From UBA5704 sp036264355 (GTDB lineage: Bacteria; Acidobacteriota; Thermoanaerobaculia; Multivoradales; UBA5704): 64,000 nt of DNA. The position numbers and the translations under genes are program-made. Positions 1 to 24,658 of this stretch are shown here, in pieces (positions within the stretch are counted from its first letter, which is position 1; each line of letters opens with the position of its first letter). The DNA lies in contig DATARD010000135.1 of the NCBI GenBank assembly GCA_036264355.1, positions 3,593 through 67,592 of the forward strand, read 5' to 3'. A model generated the notes under the pieces. It was not told the origin of the DNA and ran no database searches. It saw nothing but the letters and a program-made list of their open reading frames with translations.

Positions 1-3000
1 AGGTTGTAGACCGCGGAGGTTGGATCGAGCTGGGCCAGGAACCAGAGGCGCTGCTGCGCGAAGGAGAGGGGAGCGGGCCGGTGACCCTCGCCGGCAAGAA
101 GCGCCCTCACCCCCAGCCCCTCTCCCGTCTCCCTCCCAACCTCCCGCCGGGAGAGGGGAGCCAACAGGGGATGTTGTGCGAGCGTTGCGATCGTCGGGGT
201 CTCGAACAGCACGCGGACGGGGACCTCGACACCGAAGGCGGTCCGCAACCGCGAGGCGACCCGCGTTGCGAGCAGCGAATGACCTCCGCGGTCGAAAAAG
301 TTGTCCTCGACGCCCACGGCGGACAGGCCGAGGACATCGCGCCAGATGCCGGCGATGACCGCTTCGGCCGCGGTGCGCGGGGCCACCATCGGGCCACCGC
401 CGGAGGCCTCGGGAGCGGGCAGCGCGCGCCGGTCGAGCTTGCCGTTGGCGGTGAGCGGGAGCGCGGGGAGCACCACGAACGTGGCGGGGATCATGGGCTC
501 CGGGAGATGCCGGCGCAGGGCGGTGCGCAGAGCGTCGACCGAGAGAGAGCCGCCGCGCGGAACGACGTAGGCCACGAGGCGGCGGTCGCCCGGGCGATCC
601 TCGCGGGCCAGAACGACGCAATCGCGGACCGCGGGATTCCGTCCCAGGGCGGCCTCGACCTCGCCGGGCTCGATGCGCTGGCCGCGGATCTTCACCTGGT
701 GGTCGAGCCGCCCCAGATACTCGATGCGACCGTCCGGGCGCCAACGGGCGAGGTCGCCGGTGCGGTACAGGCGCTCGCCCGGCCTCCCCTCGGGGTGGGG
801 CACGAACCTCTCGGCGGTCAATGCCGCCCGGTTGCGATAGCCGCGGGCCAGGCCGGCGCCGCCGATGCAGAGCTCGCCGGGCGCGCCCACCGACACCGGC
901 CGGAAGGAGCGGTCGAGGAGCCGCAGGTCGATGTTCGCGATCGGCCTCCCGATGGGTACAGGGGACTCGCCCGGAACGCAGGTCCAGGCACTGACGTCCA
1001 CCGCCGCCTCGGTGGGCCCGTACAGGTTGTGCAGCCGCGCCCCGGCGAGGCGGGTGAAGAAGCGCTCCGCCAGCGCCGCCGGCAACGCCTCACCACTCGC
1101 CACCACCTGCCGCACCGAGGCCGCCGCGGCGACCCCGGGCTCCTCCAGGAAGACCTGGAGCATGGAGGGGACGAAATGCAGCGTGGTGATCTCCTCCGCG
1201 ACCAGGATGCGGAGGAGATACGCGGGATCGCGGTGCCCCTCGGGCTCCGCCACCACCAAGCGCGCACCGGTGAGGAGCGGCCAGAAGAATTCCCACACCG
1301 ACACATCGAAGGTGAACGGGGTCTTCTGCAAGACACGGTCGGCGCCGTCGAGGCCGTAGGCCGCCTGCATCCACAGCAGGCGGTTGGCGATCCCTGCGTG
1401 CGTATTCATCACACCCTTGGGGGCGCCGGTGGAGCCGGAGGTGAAGATCACATAGGCGAGGCTCCCGCCGGAAATTTCCCCGGAGAGCGGCCCGCTGTCT
1501 TCGGCTTCGATCGCCTCCCGTTCGCTGTCGACAGCGATCACGGCGCAATCCGGCACCGCCACGAAGCGAGAACGGTGCTGCTCCAGCGTGATCACCACCG
1601 GCGCCCCGGCGTCTTCCACCAGCAGGGCGAGCCGCGCGTCGGGGTACGCGAGATCGAGAGGCAGATAGGCGCCGCCGGCCTTGAGCACTGCATAGAGGGC
1701 CACCACCATCTCCAGCGAGCGGTGCAGAGCGACCCCCACCACCGACTCCGGCCCCACGCCCAGGCGGCGCAGACGGCGGGCCAGCCGGTTCGCCGCCTGA
1801 TCCAGCGCGCGATAGGTGAGAGCGGCACCGGCGCATGTCACCGCGACGCGCTCCGGCGTGGCCGCCGCCTGGGCCGCGAACAGATCCGGAATCGTGGTCA
1901 CGGGATAGGAAGCCGCGGTGGCGTTCCACTCCAGGAGCTGCTGCCGCTCGCGAGCGCCGAGGAGAGGGAGGTCCGCCAAGCGGAGCCCGGGGTCGGCCAC
2001 CGCACCGGCCAGGAGGTTGCGGAAATGGCCGAGGAGGCGGTCGATCGTCGGAGCGTCGAAGAGGCCGGCGTCGTATTCGAGGCTGCCGCTCAAGGCGCCA
2101 TCCCGCTCGCCCAGATCGAGGAGCAGATCGAGCTTCGCCGTGCCGGTCGGAACGGGGATGACCTCTGCGGTCAGGCCGGGGAGCACGGGCGGCCGGGTGA
2201 CCGGTCCCTGGAAGGCCAGCATGGCCGCCAAAAGGGGCGTCGCGCCCAGCTCGCGGACCGGGGCGAGCTCTTCGACCAGCTTTTCGAACGGGAGACGTTG
2301 GTGCCGGTGGGCGGCGAGCACCACCGACCGCGTCCGCCGCAGCAGAGCCTGCACGTCCGGATCTCCAGAGAGGTCGCCGCGCAGCACGAGGGTATTGACG
2401 AAGAGCCCGATCAACCCCTCCAACTCCACCCGGTCGCGGCCGGCGACCGGGCTCCCCACGGCGAGATCGTCCTGTCCGGAGTAGCGGCCCAAAAGGATCT
2501 GGAAGACGGCGAGGAGGACCATGAACGGGGTCACCCCTTCGCGGCGGGCGAGCTTGCCCAGACTGTGGGTCAGATCCGTGCCGAGATCGATCGGCCTCTG
2601 ATCTCCCCGTCTGTGCTCGCTGGGGCGCCGGGGATGATCGGTCGGCAGATCGATCCTCTCGGGCAGGCCGCGGAGCGCCTCGCGCCACCAGGCCAGCTCG
2701 GCGGCGAGGACGTCGCCGGTGAGCCAGCCGCGTTGCCAGGCGGCGTAGTCGGCATACTGGACCGGCAGGGGCTCCGGGAGAGAGGAGGACGAGTAGAACG
2801 ACGCCAGCTCGCGGACGAGAACACCCATCGACCAGCCGTCGCCGGCGATGTGGTGGAGATTGACGATGAGGAGGTGGTCCTCTGGCGCGATCCGCAGCAC
2901 AAGAGAGCGGAAGACCGGACCGCGCAGCAGATCGAACGGCCGGCGGCCTTCCTCTTCCATTCGCCGCAAAGCTGTCGCTTCTGCTGTGCTCCCCAGGCCG

Positions 3001-6000
3001 GACAGATCCTCGATGGGCACCGCAGAGGCCGCGGGAGCCGGCGCGATCTCCTGGACGGAACCGTCGGCCGTCTCGGGGAACGAGGTGCGCAGCGCCTCGT
3101 GACGGCGGACGATGCCGGCCAGAGCGGCAGACAGGTGGGAAATATCCAACTGGCCGCGCAGCCGGAGGGCGGCCGGCACGTTGTACGCCGCCGATCCCGG
3201 CTCCAGGCGGTCGAGGAACCAGAGGCGCTGCTGGGCGAAAGAGAGGGCCCTCTCCCCTGCCCCTCTCCCGTGCGTCCCCCGCACACCCACCCCGAACGGG
3301 AGAGGGGGAGCGCTTGCGAGCTTTTCAGCCAACCCTGCCACCGTCGGCGCCTCGAACAGCGCCGCCAGGGGAACCTCGACGCCCAGGGCATCCACGATCC
3401 GAGAGAGCACGCGTGTGGCGAGCAGGGAATGGCCGCCTAGCGCGAAGAAGTCGTCGTGAAGCCCCATCCGCTCCACCCCCAGCACGTCCGCCCAGATCGA
3501 AGCGATCACCGCCTCCACCGGGTCCAGGTCCCTTTCGTCCTTTAGGTCCCTTATGTCCTTTTGGTCCTTTTCCTCCCACGCCCGCAACAGCGCCGCCCGG
3601 TCCACCTTGCCATTGGCGGTCAGTGGCAACCCGGCCACCACCTCCACCGTGGGCACCAGATAGCCCGGCAGACGCCCGGCGAGCCAGGCGCCCAGCTCGG
3701 CTTCCGAGGCGGTGGAAACTACGAACGCCACCAGCCTCCGGTCGCCGGCTCCCTGGCCGTGGACCACCACCACGACCCCGGCTACCGCGGGATGACGCGC
3801 CAGGACCGCTTCGATCTCCCCCGGCTCCACCCGGAAGCCGCGGATCTTCACCTGGCGGTCGATGCGGCCGAGGAACTCCAGGGTGAGATCCTGCCGCCGG
3901 CGCACCAGGTCGCCGGTGCGGTAGAGCCGCTCGCCGGGTGTGGCGGCCTCCGGGTCGGGCACGAAGCGCTCGGCGGTGAGAGCGGGCTGACCCAGATAGC
4001 CGCGGGCGAGCCCGACGCCACCGGTCCACAGCTCCCCGGCGACGCCGGGCGGCACCGGCTGCAAGAAACGGTCGAGCACCGCGACCCGCGTACCGCCGAT
4101 GGGCCGGCCGAGGGGGACCGTCGCGCCGTCCGGGATGGGCTCGCGCACGGTGAGCGTGCAGGTGAAGGTGGTGTTCTCGGTCGGCCCATAGCAACAGACC
4201 ATCCGGCAGCCGGGCAGCTCCGCGAGCATGCGGTTCACCGCCGCGGGGGACACCACGTCGCCGCCCGCGAGGAGCTGGCGGACGCCGCGCAGGATGCCGA
4301 TCCGGCTCTCCACGACCTCCTGGAACAAGCCGGAGGTGAGCAACAGGATGGTCACTCCGTGGCGGGCGAGGAGCGCGCCCAGCTCGTCGAGCGAGAGAGG
4401 CCCGGGAGGCGGCAGCACCAGCCGGCCGCCGTTGGCGAGCGCGCCCCAGATCTCCGGAGTCGAGGCGTCGAAGGAGGGCGGCGCGATCTGGAAGAAGACC
4501 TGGCCCGGCCCGAGATCGGCGAAGTCGCCGCGGATCAGCCGCACGATCGACCGGTGCTCGACCGCTACCGCCTTGGGCCGGCCGGTGGAGCCGGAGGTGA
4601 AGAGGACGTAGGCGAGACCCTCACCACCCAGGGCGTTGCCCAGGGCTGAGGAAGCCCGGGCCTTCGGCCCTTCCCCCAGCCCCTCCTCCTGGGAGAGGGG
4701 GAAATCGGCGGTGAGAATCAAACCGATTTCGGCCTCGGCGATCATCTCGTCCAGGCGTTCCCGCGGCAGGGCCGGACCGAGCGGGACGTAGGCGGCTCCC
4801 GCCTTGAGAACGGCGAGGAAGCACTCGATCATCCGCAACGAGCGCTCGACCGCCACGCCCACCCGCGCCTCGGACGTCACCCCCAGTTCCCGGAGATGCC
4901 GGGCCAGGCGTTCAGCGCGGGCGTCGAGCTCGCCGTATGAGATCTCGCCGTCCGCCGAGACCAGCGCGATCCGTTCCGGAAATCGCCGCGCCTGCTCTTC
5001 GACGAGGCGGTGCAACGGGCCGTCCGGCATCACGAGCCCCCGCTCTCCGTCTCCCGCGTCCAGGAGCTGCCGCCTCTCGGCGTCTCCCAGCAGCGGCAGC
5101 GCCGAAAGGCGGGCTGCGGGATCGGCGACGGCACCGGCCAGGAGGTTCGTCCAGCGGGCGGCGAGCCGCTCGATCGTCACCGGATCGAAGAGATCGCGGC
5201 TCAGCTCCCAGGAGGCCCGAAGACCAGAAGGGCTACCGCCGGAGCTCTCCTCCACCTCCAGAGAGAGACCGAGCCGCGCCGTGCCGCTGTCGATCGGCAA
5301 CCGGCGCACCGCGAGCCCCGGCAGCGCCGGCTCCGGCGGCTCGGCCTGGAAGACCAGCGCGGCCTGGAGGAGGGGCATCTCCCCCGCCGCGCGCTCGGGT
5401 TGGAGCGCGGCCACCAGCCGTTCGAACGGGAGGTCCTGATGGGCGAAGGCGCCGAGAGCGGTCTCGCGCGCCCGCTCCAGCGCCGCGGTGAAGGCGAGAT
5501 CGCCCGCCAGCTCCGCGCGCAGCACCAGGGTGTCCGCGAAGAGGCCGATCAACCCCTCCGTGCCGGGCCGGGAACGATTGGCTGTCGCGGTGCCGACCAG
5601 CAGATCCTCCTGGCCGGTGTGCCGCAGCAGGAGCGTCTCGAAGCCGGCGAGGAGAACCAGGAAGAGGGTCGTTCCCTGCTTGCGGGCCAGACCGCGCAGA
5701 GCGCCGGCGAGGGTCTCCGGCAGGAGCGACTCGACGCGGGCACCGCGCGCCGTCCGCACGGCCGGCCGCGGGTGGTCCGCCGGCAGCTCCAGCACCGTGG
5801 GAGCGCCGGCCAGCCGCTCCGTCCACCAGGCGAGCAGCCGCTCCAGGGCACCGCTCGCGAGCCACCTCCGCTGCCAGATGGCGAAATCGGTGACCTGGAG
5901 CGGAAGGGCGGGAAGCTGTTCGCCGCCATACAGCGCCGCCACTTCGCGGGCCAGCACGCCCAGCGACCAGCCGTCCGCGACGATGTGGTGCACGGTGAGA

Positions 6001-9000
6001 AGCTCGACGTGCCGTTCCGGGGCGAGGCGCAGCAGGGTGACGCGGAGCAAGGGACCCGTTTCGAGATCGAACGGCCGCGCCGCCTCGGCCGCGGCCAGGG
6101 TGCCAGCCGTTTCGTCGCGGACGGTTTCGGGAAGCAATGACAGATCGATCAGCGGCAGCGGGAGAGAACCGGCCGGCGCCGGATCGACGATCTGGACGGG
6201 CTCGCCATCGCGGCTTGCGAAGCGGGTGCGCAGGCTCCCATGGCGGCGGACCACACCGCCGAACGCGGCGGCGAGGGCGGAGACGTTCAACGGTCCGTCG
6301 ATCGCGAGCGCACCCGGCATGTTGTAGGTGGCGTCGCCGGGGCGCAGGCGGTCCAGGAGCCAGAGGCGTTGCTGGGCGAAAGTGGCCCTCACCCCCGGCC
6401 CCTCTCCCGGCTCCCCCATCCCCGGGAGAGGGGAGACAGGCTCCATGGCCGCAGCGTTCGCGGCAGTCTGCACCGCCGAAGCCAGGGCTCTCACTGTGGG
6501 CGCCCGGAACAGGGTGGCGAGGGGCAGGTCGACTCCGAAGAGGCGAGAGACGCGGGAGAGCAGTCGCGCGGCGAGGAGGGAGTGGCCTCCGAGAGTGAAG
6601 AAATCTGCCGTCGCACCAACCCGATCAACTCCCAGAGCTTCGGCGAAGAGGGCGGCGAGAGCCTCCTCGACGGGACCGGAGGGAGGTTCGGAATCGACCA
6701 CCCCCTTCACATCCGGCGCCGGCAGGGCTTTGCGGTCGAGCTTGCCGTTGGGGGTCCGCGGCAGGGCGTCGAGGGGGACGAAGAAGCTCGGGATGAAGGG
6801 TGCGGGGAGCCTGGCTCGGAGGTGATCCTGGAAGGATCCTTCCCCCCCGGCCACATAGGCCACGAGCGTCCCATTCCGCAGCACCACCGCCGCCTCGCGG
6901 ACGCAGGGCATCTCCAGGAGCGCCGCCTCGATCTCCCCGGGCTCGATGCGGAAGCCACGGATCTTCACCTGGTGATCGAGCCGCCCCAGGTAATCGAGCG
7001 AGCCGTCGACGGCACGGCGGGCGAGGTCGCCGGTGCGGTACAGGCGGGCTCCGGGCTCCAGAGCAAAAGGATCGGGAACGAAGCGCTCCGCGGTCAGCTC
7101 GGGCCGGCTGAGATAGCCGCGGGCCACTCCGGCGCCGCCGAGGCCAAGCTCCCCCGGAATGCCGAGCGGCGCCGGATGCAGAGAGCGGTCGAGCACGTAG
7201 GCCCGCGAGCCCGCCACGGGCCGGCCGATCGACGGCTCGCCCGGGTCTCCGGCCCGCACCAGGGCGCCGGTCGAATAGGTGGTGTCTTCGGACGGTCCGT
7301 AGAGGTCCCACAGCTTGACGCCCGTGGCGAGCACGCGCTCCGCCAGCGGACGCCGCAGCGGCTCGCCGGCCAGGTTCACGGTGCGCACCGACGGGGGCAG
7401 CGGTCCGAGATCGAGCAGGGCGGCGAGGGCCGAGGGGACGGTGTTGATGAGCGTCACCTCACCGGCCGCCGGCAGCTTGGGGAGCACGAGAGCGTTCTCG
7501 GCGAGGATGACGGCGCCGCCGAACGAGAGAGGGACGAAGATCTCGAAAATGGAGAGATCGAAGTTGATCGAGGTAGCGGCGAGGACGCCGGCCAGCTCGT
7601 CGCAGGAGTACGTTTCCCCTGCCCAGGCCACGAAGCGGACGGCGCTCGCGTGGGTGATGGCGACGCCTTTCGGGCGGCCGGTGGAGCCGGAGGTATAGAT
7701 GAGGTAGGCGAGCTGACTGGCGATCGGGGCGTAGGGTGCGCTGTGCGCACGGGCACCGCTGATCGTGCGCACAGCGCACCCTACTTCGACGATCAGCTTG
7801 GCCTTGGCGTCCTCCTGCAGAAACGCGGTCCGCTCGTCCGGATAGGTGGTATCCAACGGCAGGTAGGCGGCTCCCGTCTTGAGCACGGCGAGGAGCGCGA
7901 TGATCAGCTCCGCCGTCCGCGGCAGGTGGACTCCTACGATCGTTTCCGGACCGGCCCCCAAGGCATGGAGCCGATCCGCCAGACGGTCCGCTTCTCCGTT
8001 CAGATCCCTGTAGGTCATCCGCCGCGTGCCGTCGATCAGCGCGACGGCGTCCGGCGTCCGCGCCGCCTGCCGTTCGAACCCTTCGTGGAGGAGGCTCCAG
8101 GCCGGCTCCGCGGTCCGGTCGGCATCGTTCGCTTCGCGGAGGAGCTGATGGCGCTCCGTGGCAGACAACAGAGGGAGATCGGCGACCGGCAGATCAGGAT
8201 GGGCGACCGCGGCGCTCAGTAATCGGCGGAAATGTCCCAGCCAGCGAGCGGCTGTCGTCGCGTCGAACAGCGCGGAGCGGTACACCAGGCTGGCACCCAA
8301 CGAGCCGCGACGCTCGCCCATCGCGAGAGTCAGATCGAACGCCGCCGCCTGCGGCGCGAGGGCCACGGGCTCCAGATCCAAAGCGCCGAGCCGCAGCCGG
8401 CCCCCCGCTTCCCCGAGGGCGAGGCTCACCAGCTCTTCCAGACCTGCCGGCGCGCGGTGGAGAACGAAGAGGACGCGGAAGAGATCCCCGTCGCGACCTT
8501 CCGACCGCAGCTTCTCCACCAGGAGCGGCAGTGGGAGATCCTGGAGGTCGAGGGCGTCGAGCACCTTGCGGCGTGTGCGGTCGATCAGCTCAGCGAAGGT
8601 GGGCTCGCCGGAGAGATCGGCCCGCAGGGTGACCGGGCTCACAAAATAGCCGACCGCGCCCGCGGCACCAGGCAGCCCGGACGGACGGCCCGCGGTGGGA
8701 GAGCCGATTGCGAAGTCGCTCTGGCCGGTCAAGCGATGGAGCAGCGCTTCGAAGGCCGCCAGGAGGACGGCGAAGAGGGTGGCACCGCGCTCGCGCGCCA
8801 GAGCCTTGACGTCGTCGAGCATGGCGGGGCCGATCTCGATGCCGCGCAAATCCCCGCGCTCGTCCGGCTGCGCCGGCGGTGGCCGGTCCGTGGGCAGATC
8901 GAGAGGCGGCAGCTCGGCCAGCCGTTCCCGCCAGGCGGCCCACAAGTGGTCTCCTTCCGCTCCCGCCAGCCGTTCCTCCTGCCAGCGCGCGAGGTCGAGC

Positions 9001-10532
9001 GGCGACAGGACCGGCTCCGCCGAAACCGCCCCGGCGATCTCGCGTGCCATCACACCGAAGGACCAGAAATCCGCAACGATGTGATGAACAACGATCAGAA
9101 GAACCCTGTCGTCAGGTCCGCGATCGATCAGAGTCACGCGGAGCAGCGGTCCGGCTGCGAGATCGAACGGACGCCAGGCGGTCGCCTCCAGATCGCCGTC
9201 GCCGGTCTCCTCGAAAAAGACCTCAGCGCCGGAATGGACGCGCTGGAACGGCTCACCGCTCTCGTCGTGGAACGTCGTGCGCAGCGCCGGATGGCGATCG
9301 ACCAGAGCCTGGAACGCAGCGCGCAGCTCCTGCGCCGAGACGTCACCATGAAGTCGCACTGCCCCCGCGAGGTGGTAGGCAGCGCTCCGCGGATTCAGGC
9401 GATGCAGAAGCCACAACCCGCGTTGGCCGTGGGACAGCGGGCCCCCCTCTCCCGGCGGGGGGCTGGGCGGGAGAGGGGAGAGGGGCTGGGGGTGAGGGCG
9501 CTGTTCGGCTTCAAGTCGCTCCCGGATCACCCGCGCCAGCTCCCCTGTCCCCGCTCCTTCGAGCAGATCCGCCGGCGACAACGCAACCCCGAGCGCGGAT
9601 TCCACCGTATGGCCCAGCTCGATGGCGGCGAGGGAATCGAGCCCGAAATCGATCAAGGGGCGGCCGGCGTCGAGATCTGCCACCGCGACGCGCAACGCTT
9701 CCGCCGCCTTGACTCGCAGCCAGGGCTCCAGGAGGGCGGGACGCGCAAGCAGCGTCTCGCGGTCCGGATCACTCACCGTGACGGCGGGCTCCGCCGCGAG
9801 GCGGCTGCTCTCCAGCGGCTCGAGCGCGCCGTTCAGATAGAGCGCCCGGGTGGCGCGGCGCTGAATCTTGCCGCTGGAGGTCTTGGGAACGGTTCCGGCC
9901 TTGAGCAGGAGCACCTCCCAGACCTGGGCCTCATGCTCCTCGGCGATGGCGCGGCGGACGGCCGCGGCGGCCAAGGCGAGACCGGCCGCGTCCAGCCGCG
10001 CCCGCGGCGCCACCTCCTGGGCCACCACCAGCCGCTCCTCGCCGTCCACTTCCACAGAAAACGCCGCGTTCGACCCGGCGGCCAATCCGGGTGCGCTGCG
10101 CTCCGCCGTCAGCTCCAGGTCCTGGGGATAGTGGTTCCGCCCGCGCAGGATGATGAGATCCTTGAGCCGGCCGGTGACAAACAGCTCGCCGTCGCGCAGG
10201 AATCCGAGATCCCCCGTGCGCAGCCAGGTCTCCGCCGCGTCCGCCGCCGCGTCCTCCAAAACCGCTCCGAAGGTCTCCCGGGTCTCCGCCGGCCGCCGCC
10301 AGTAGCCGGCCGCCACCCCCGGCCCGCGCACCCACAGCTCCCCCACCGTCGCAGGCGCGCACGGCCGCAGCGTGACCGGATCGACCACCGCCACCGGCTG
10401 CTCCGCGGGAACCTGGCCGCAACCCACCAACGTATGCCGCCGAACCCCGCTGTCTGGCGGTTCGACCCGTCCCTTCTCCAGAGCCGCTGCGGCGACATCG
10501 AGAAGGATCGGTCCTCCCGGACGCCGGACTCC
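1..10532 (-). CDS. NRPS megasynthase, FAAL C-terminal part-ACP-(C-A-T)x3-C, partial
   Basis: This frame stays open from just after the amber codon at 10533-10535 to the window edge and is in phase with the upstream FAAL start. Order on the minus strand: rest of the fatty-acyl-AMP ligase (to about 9860, ending near SSGKIQRR); ACP with LIDFGLDSL (about 9622-9664); C1 (HHIVADFWS near 9049-9089); A1; T1 (GGHSLL near 6580); C2; A2; T2 (near 3435); C3; A3; T3 (near 280); start of C4 (SFAQQRLWFLAQLDP at the edge). Specificity residues read by eye: A1 DLFNNALTYK-like (alanine), A2 DAPLLGCTF (unassigned), A3 DVWHVSLVD (serine). It would load an activated fatty acid and extend it with three amino acids in the cytoplasm. 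Dispersed repeats are embedded in frame at 104-158, 3247-3309, 3525-3573, 4668-4701, 6385-6433, 7731-7784 and 9442-9498. No epimerase or thioesterase is seen before the edge. Because of the upstream stop, translation would need re-initiation or readthrough. Confidence 0.9.
104..158. repeat. Dispersed GC-rich palindromic element, copy 1 (T3-C4 linker)
   Basis: This belongs to a family with CCCTCACCCCCAGCCCCTCT near one end and a CCGGGAGAGGGG-type inverted arm. It is read in frame within the linker between T3 and C4 of the FAAL-NRPS, where it encodes Pro/Gly/Arg/Glu-rich residues. Confidence 0.8.
3247..3309. repeat. Dispersed GC-rich palindromic element, copy 2 (T2-C3 linker)
   Basis: CCTCTCCCCTGCCCCTCTCC is followed about 30 bp later by CGGGAGAGGGGG. 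It lies in frame in the T2-C3 linker of the FAAL-NRPS, immediately before the start of the C3 domain. Confidence 0.75.
3525..3573. repeat. 9-bp KD(L/I) tandem repeat, A2-T2 linker
   Basis: Units of the form gtcctttag recur every 9 bp. On the minus strand they encode KDQKDIRDLKDERDL in the linker between A2 and T2 of the FAAL-NRPS. Confidence 0.75.
4668..4701. repeat. Dispersed GC-rich palindromic element, copy 3 (A2 loop)
   Basis: A short version (CTTCCCCCAGCCCCTCCTCC then GGGAGAGGGG) sits in frame in the A2 domain of the FAAL-NRPS, about 20-25 codons before core motif A3 (YVLFTSGSTG). It makes that loop longer than in typical A domains. Confidence 0.7.
6385..6433. repeat. Dispersed GC-rich palindromic element, copy 4 (T1-C2 linker)
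   Basis: CCCTCACCCCCGGCCCCTCT followed by CCCCGGGAGAGGGG. It is read in frame in the T1-C2 linker of the FAAL-NRPS as a Pro/Gly-rich stretch. Confidence 0.8.
7731..7784. repeat. 20-bp perfect inverted repeat inside A1 of FAAL-NRPS
   Basis: The left arm 7731-7750 (GTAGGGTGCGCTGTGCGCAC) is exactly complementary to 7765-7784, with a 14-nt loop. It is read in frame as part of the loop just before A3 (YLIYTSGSTG) of the first A domain and resembles a mobile repeat insertion, not a conserved protein segment. Confidence 0.85.
9442..9498. repeat. Dispersed GC-rich palindromic element, copy 5, inverted (ACP-C1 linker)
   Basis: Opposite orientation to copies 1-4: CCCTCTCCCGGCGGGGGG followed by GGGAGAGGGGAGAGGGGCTG and GGGTGAGGG. 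It is read as HPQPLSPLPPSPPPGEG in the ACP-C1 linker. Confidence 0.8.
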
Positions 10533-10535
10533 CTA
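10533..10535 (-). other. In-frame amber codon inside FAAL-NRPS reading frame
   Basis: The plus strand reads cta at these positions, giving TAG in the minus-strand FAAL frame. Upstream and downstream codons encode continuous FAAL sequence (ATLLV, then GVRRPGGPILLDV). Replacing the codon by TCG (Ser) would restore one continuous protein from 11504 past the window edge. Confidence 0.9.
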
Positions 10536-11503
10536 CACCAGGAGCGTCGCCTCGGCCAGGCCGTAGCAGGGCTGGAGGGCTTCACGGCGAAATCCCGACG
10601 GGGCGAACGCCGTGGCGAAGCTCTCCAGGGCGGCGGCGCGGACCGGCTCGGCGCCGTTGAAGGCCACCCGCCAGCTCGACAGGTCGAGGCCGCGGCGATC
10701 CTCGGGCGCGATCCTTTCCGCGCACAGCTCGTAGGCGAAGCTCGGGCCGCCGCTCGTCGTGGCGCGGTAGCGGGAGATCGCCTCCAGCCAGCGGCGCGGC
10801 CGGCGCAGGAAGGCCACCGGGGCCATCAGCACACAGGTCGCTCCCAGCCAGAGCGGTTGCAGGACGTTTCCGATCAATCCCATGTCGTGGTACACCGGCA
10901 GCCAGGCGACCACCACCGACTCCTCGCCCTGTTCGAAGACCTCCGCGATCAGCCCTTCCATGAAGGCCAGATTGGCGTGGGTGACCATCACCCCCTTGGG
11001 CGTCGCCGTCGAGCCGGAGGTGTACTGCAAGAAGGCGATGCCGTCGTCTCCCGTGCGGAGCGGAAGGGAGGTAGACGCACACTCCTCCGTTGCGATCCGC
11101 GCCAGGCCCGCGATCTCCGCATCGTCCGCCGCGAGCGTCTCCAGCTTGCCGGCGATGGCGGCGGTGCAAAGCGCGAAGCGGGCGCCGGCGTCGCTGAGGA
11201 TGGCCTTGAGGCGCGGCTGCCCGCGGCCCGGGCGGGGCGGATAGCAGGGCACGGCGATGACGCCGGCGTAGAGGCAGCCGAAGAAGGCGTCGATGAAGTC
11301 GAGCCCCGGCGGAAAGAGGAGCAGGGCGCGGTCGCCCGGCTCGGCCCCTCGCGATTGCAGGCGGGCGGCGATGGCGTGCGCGCGGGCGTCCAGGCCGGCG
11401 TAGGTGCGGCGGTCCGCCTCGACCTCGCCGTCGTGCAGGAAGATGTAGGCGGTGCGCTCCGGATGCTCCCGGGCGCGGCGCCGCAAGACATCGGCGAGGC
11501 TCA

Positions 11504-11504
<1 letters not shown>
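10533..11504 (-). pseudogene. Fatty-acyl-AMP ligase N-terminal fragment, cut by in-frame TAG
   Basis: The start ATG (11504-11502) overlaps the TGA of the PKS-NRPS gene as TGATG, so translation is coupled. The 323-residue product begins MSLADVLRRRAREHPERTAY and shows the acyl-adenylate P-loop TSGSTATPKGVMVTH near residue 160 and YGLAEATL at its very end. It then meets TAG (10533-10535) where family members continue with SGG. The same frame carries on with the expected rest of the domain (LLDVAAAALE, LVGCG, VGELWVRGPGVAAGYW), so this is a point change, consistent with TCG to TAG, not a frameshift. FAALs adenylate a fatty acid and pass it to the adjacent ACP, the usual start of lipopeptide synthesis. 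The fragment lacks the rest of the core and the C-terminal lid, so it should be inactive alone. A sequencing or assembly error is the main alternative. TAG is used as an ordinary stop elsewhere in the window (the SMC gene). Confidence 0.85.
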
Positions 11505-24277
<12,773 letters not shown>

Positions 24278-24421
24278 CCTCGTTCCGCTCAACTTCCGGG
24301 GAAACCTCCCGCCACCAGAATGCCACCCACGGGGCCGGCGATCCTATCGCGCCGAGGGTGGTACGCCAACCCGGACTGTTCCGGACTGTTTGTGCGGCCT
24401 GGTCGACTCCACCCTGCAAGG

Positions 24422-24427
24422 TATAAT
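24422..24427 (+). promoter_or_regulatory. Probable -10 box for the toxin-antitoxin operon
   Basis: A perfect TATAAT lies 27 bp before the antitoxin start. No good -35 hexamer is seen at 16-18 bp. A direct repeat CCGGACTGTT occurs twice upstream (24371-24390) and could be an operator for the antitoxin. Confidence 0.4.
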
Positions 24428-24454
24428 GACTGTGATGAGCCAAGGGGGACGCCG

Positions 24455-24658
24455 ATGAGCTTTGCAGAGTTGCTGGAGGCCGCCGACCAGTTGTCCATCG
24501 AAGAGCAGGGTGATCTGGTCGAGATCCTGGCCCGCAGGCTTTCCGAGCGGCGGCGTGATGAGCTGGCTGCGGAAATTCGCGAGGCGCGAGACGACTACGC
24601 TGCCGGCAGGTGCCACCCAAGCTCCTCGGCGGAGATTTTGAAGAACATCCTCTCGTGA
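24455..24658 (+). CDS. Small antitoxin of RelE/YafQ-type TA pair
   Basis: A 67-residue protein (MSFAELLEAADQLSIEEQGD...) rich in Glu, Arg and Leu, predicted almost all-helical. Its stop TGA overlaps the GTG start of the toxin by four bases, the usual arrangement for a type II toxin-antitoxin operon. The pattern LLEAADQLSIEEQGDLVEIL resembles small addiction-module antitoxins that bind the toxin with a flexible C-terminus; the exact family is uncertain. The ATG at 24455 is chosen for its GGGGGAC Shine-Dalgarno-like run and TATAAT upstream. The same frame is open far upstream, antisense to the PKS-NRPS gene, but that part is a shadow. Confidence 0.75.
   Translation: MSFAELLEAADQLSIEEQGDLVEILARRLSERRRDELAAEIREARDDYAAGRCHPSSSAEILKNILS

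Noticed and set aside
10532..10535. Amber codon as a recoded amino acid (genetic code change)
   Set aside because: TAG is an ordinary stop elsewhere in the window, for example at the end of smc, and no special downstream element is visible.
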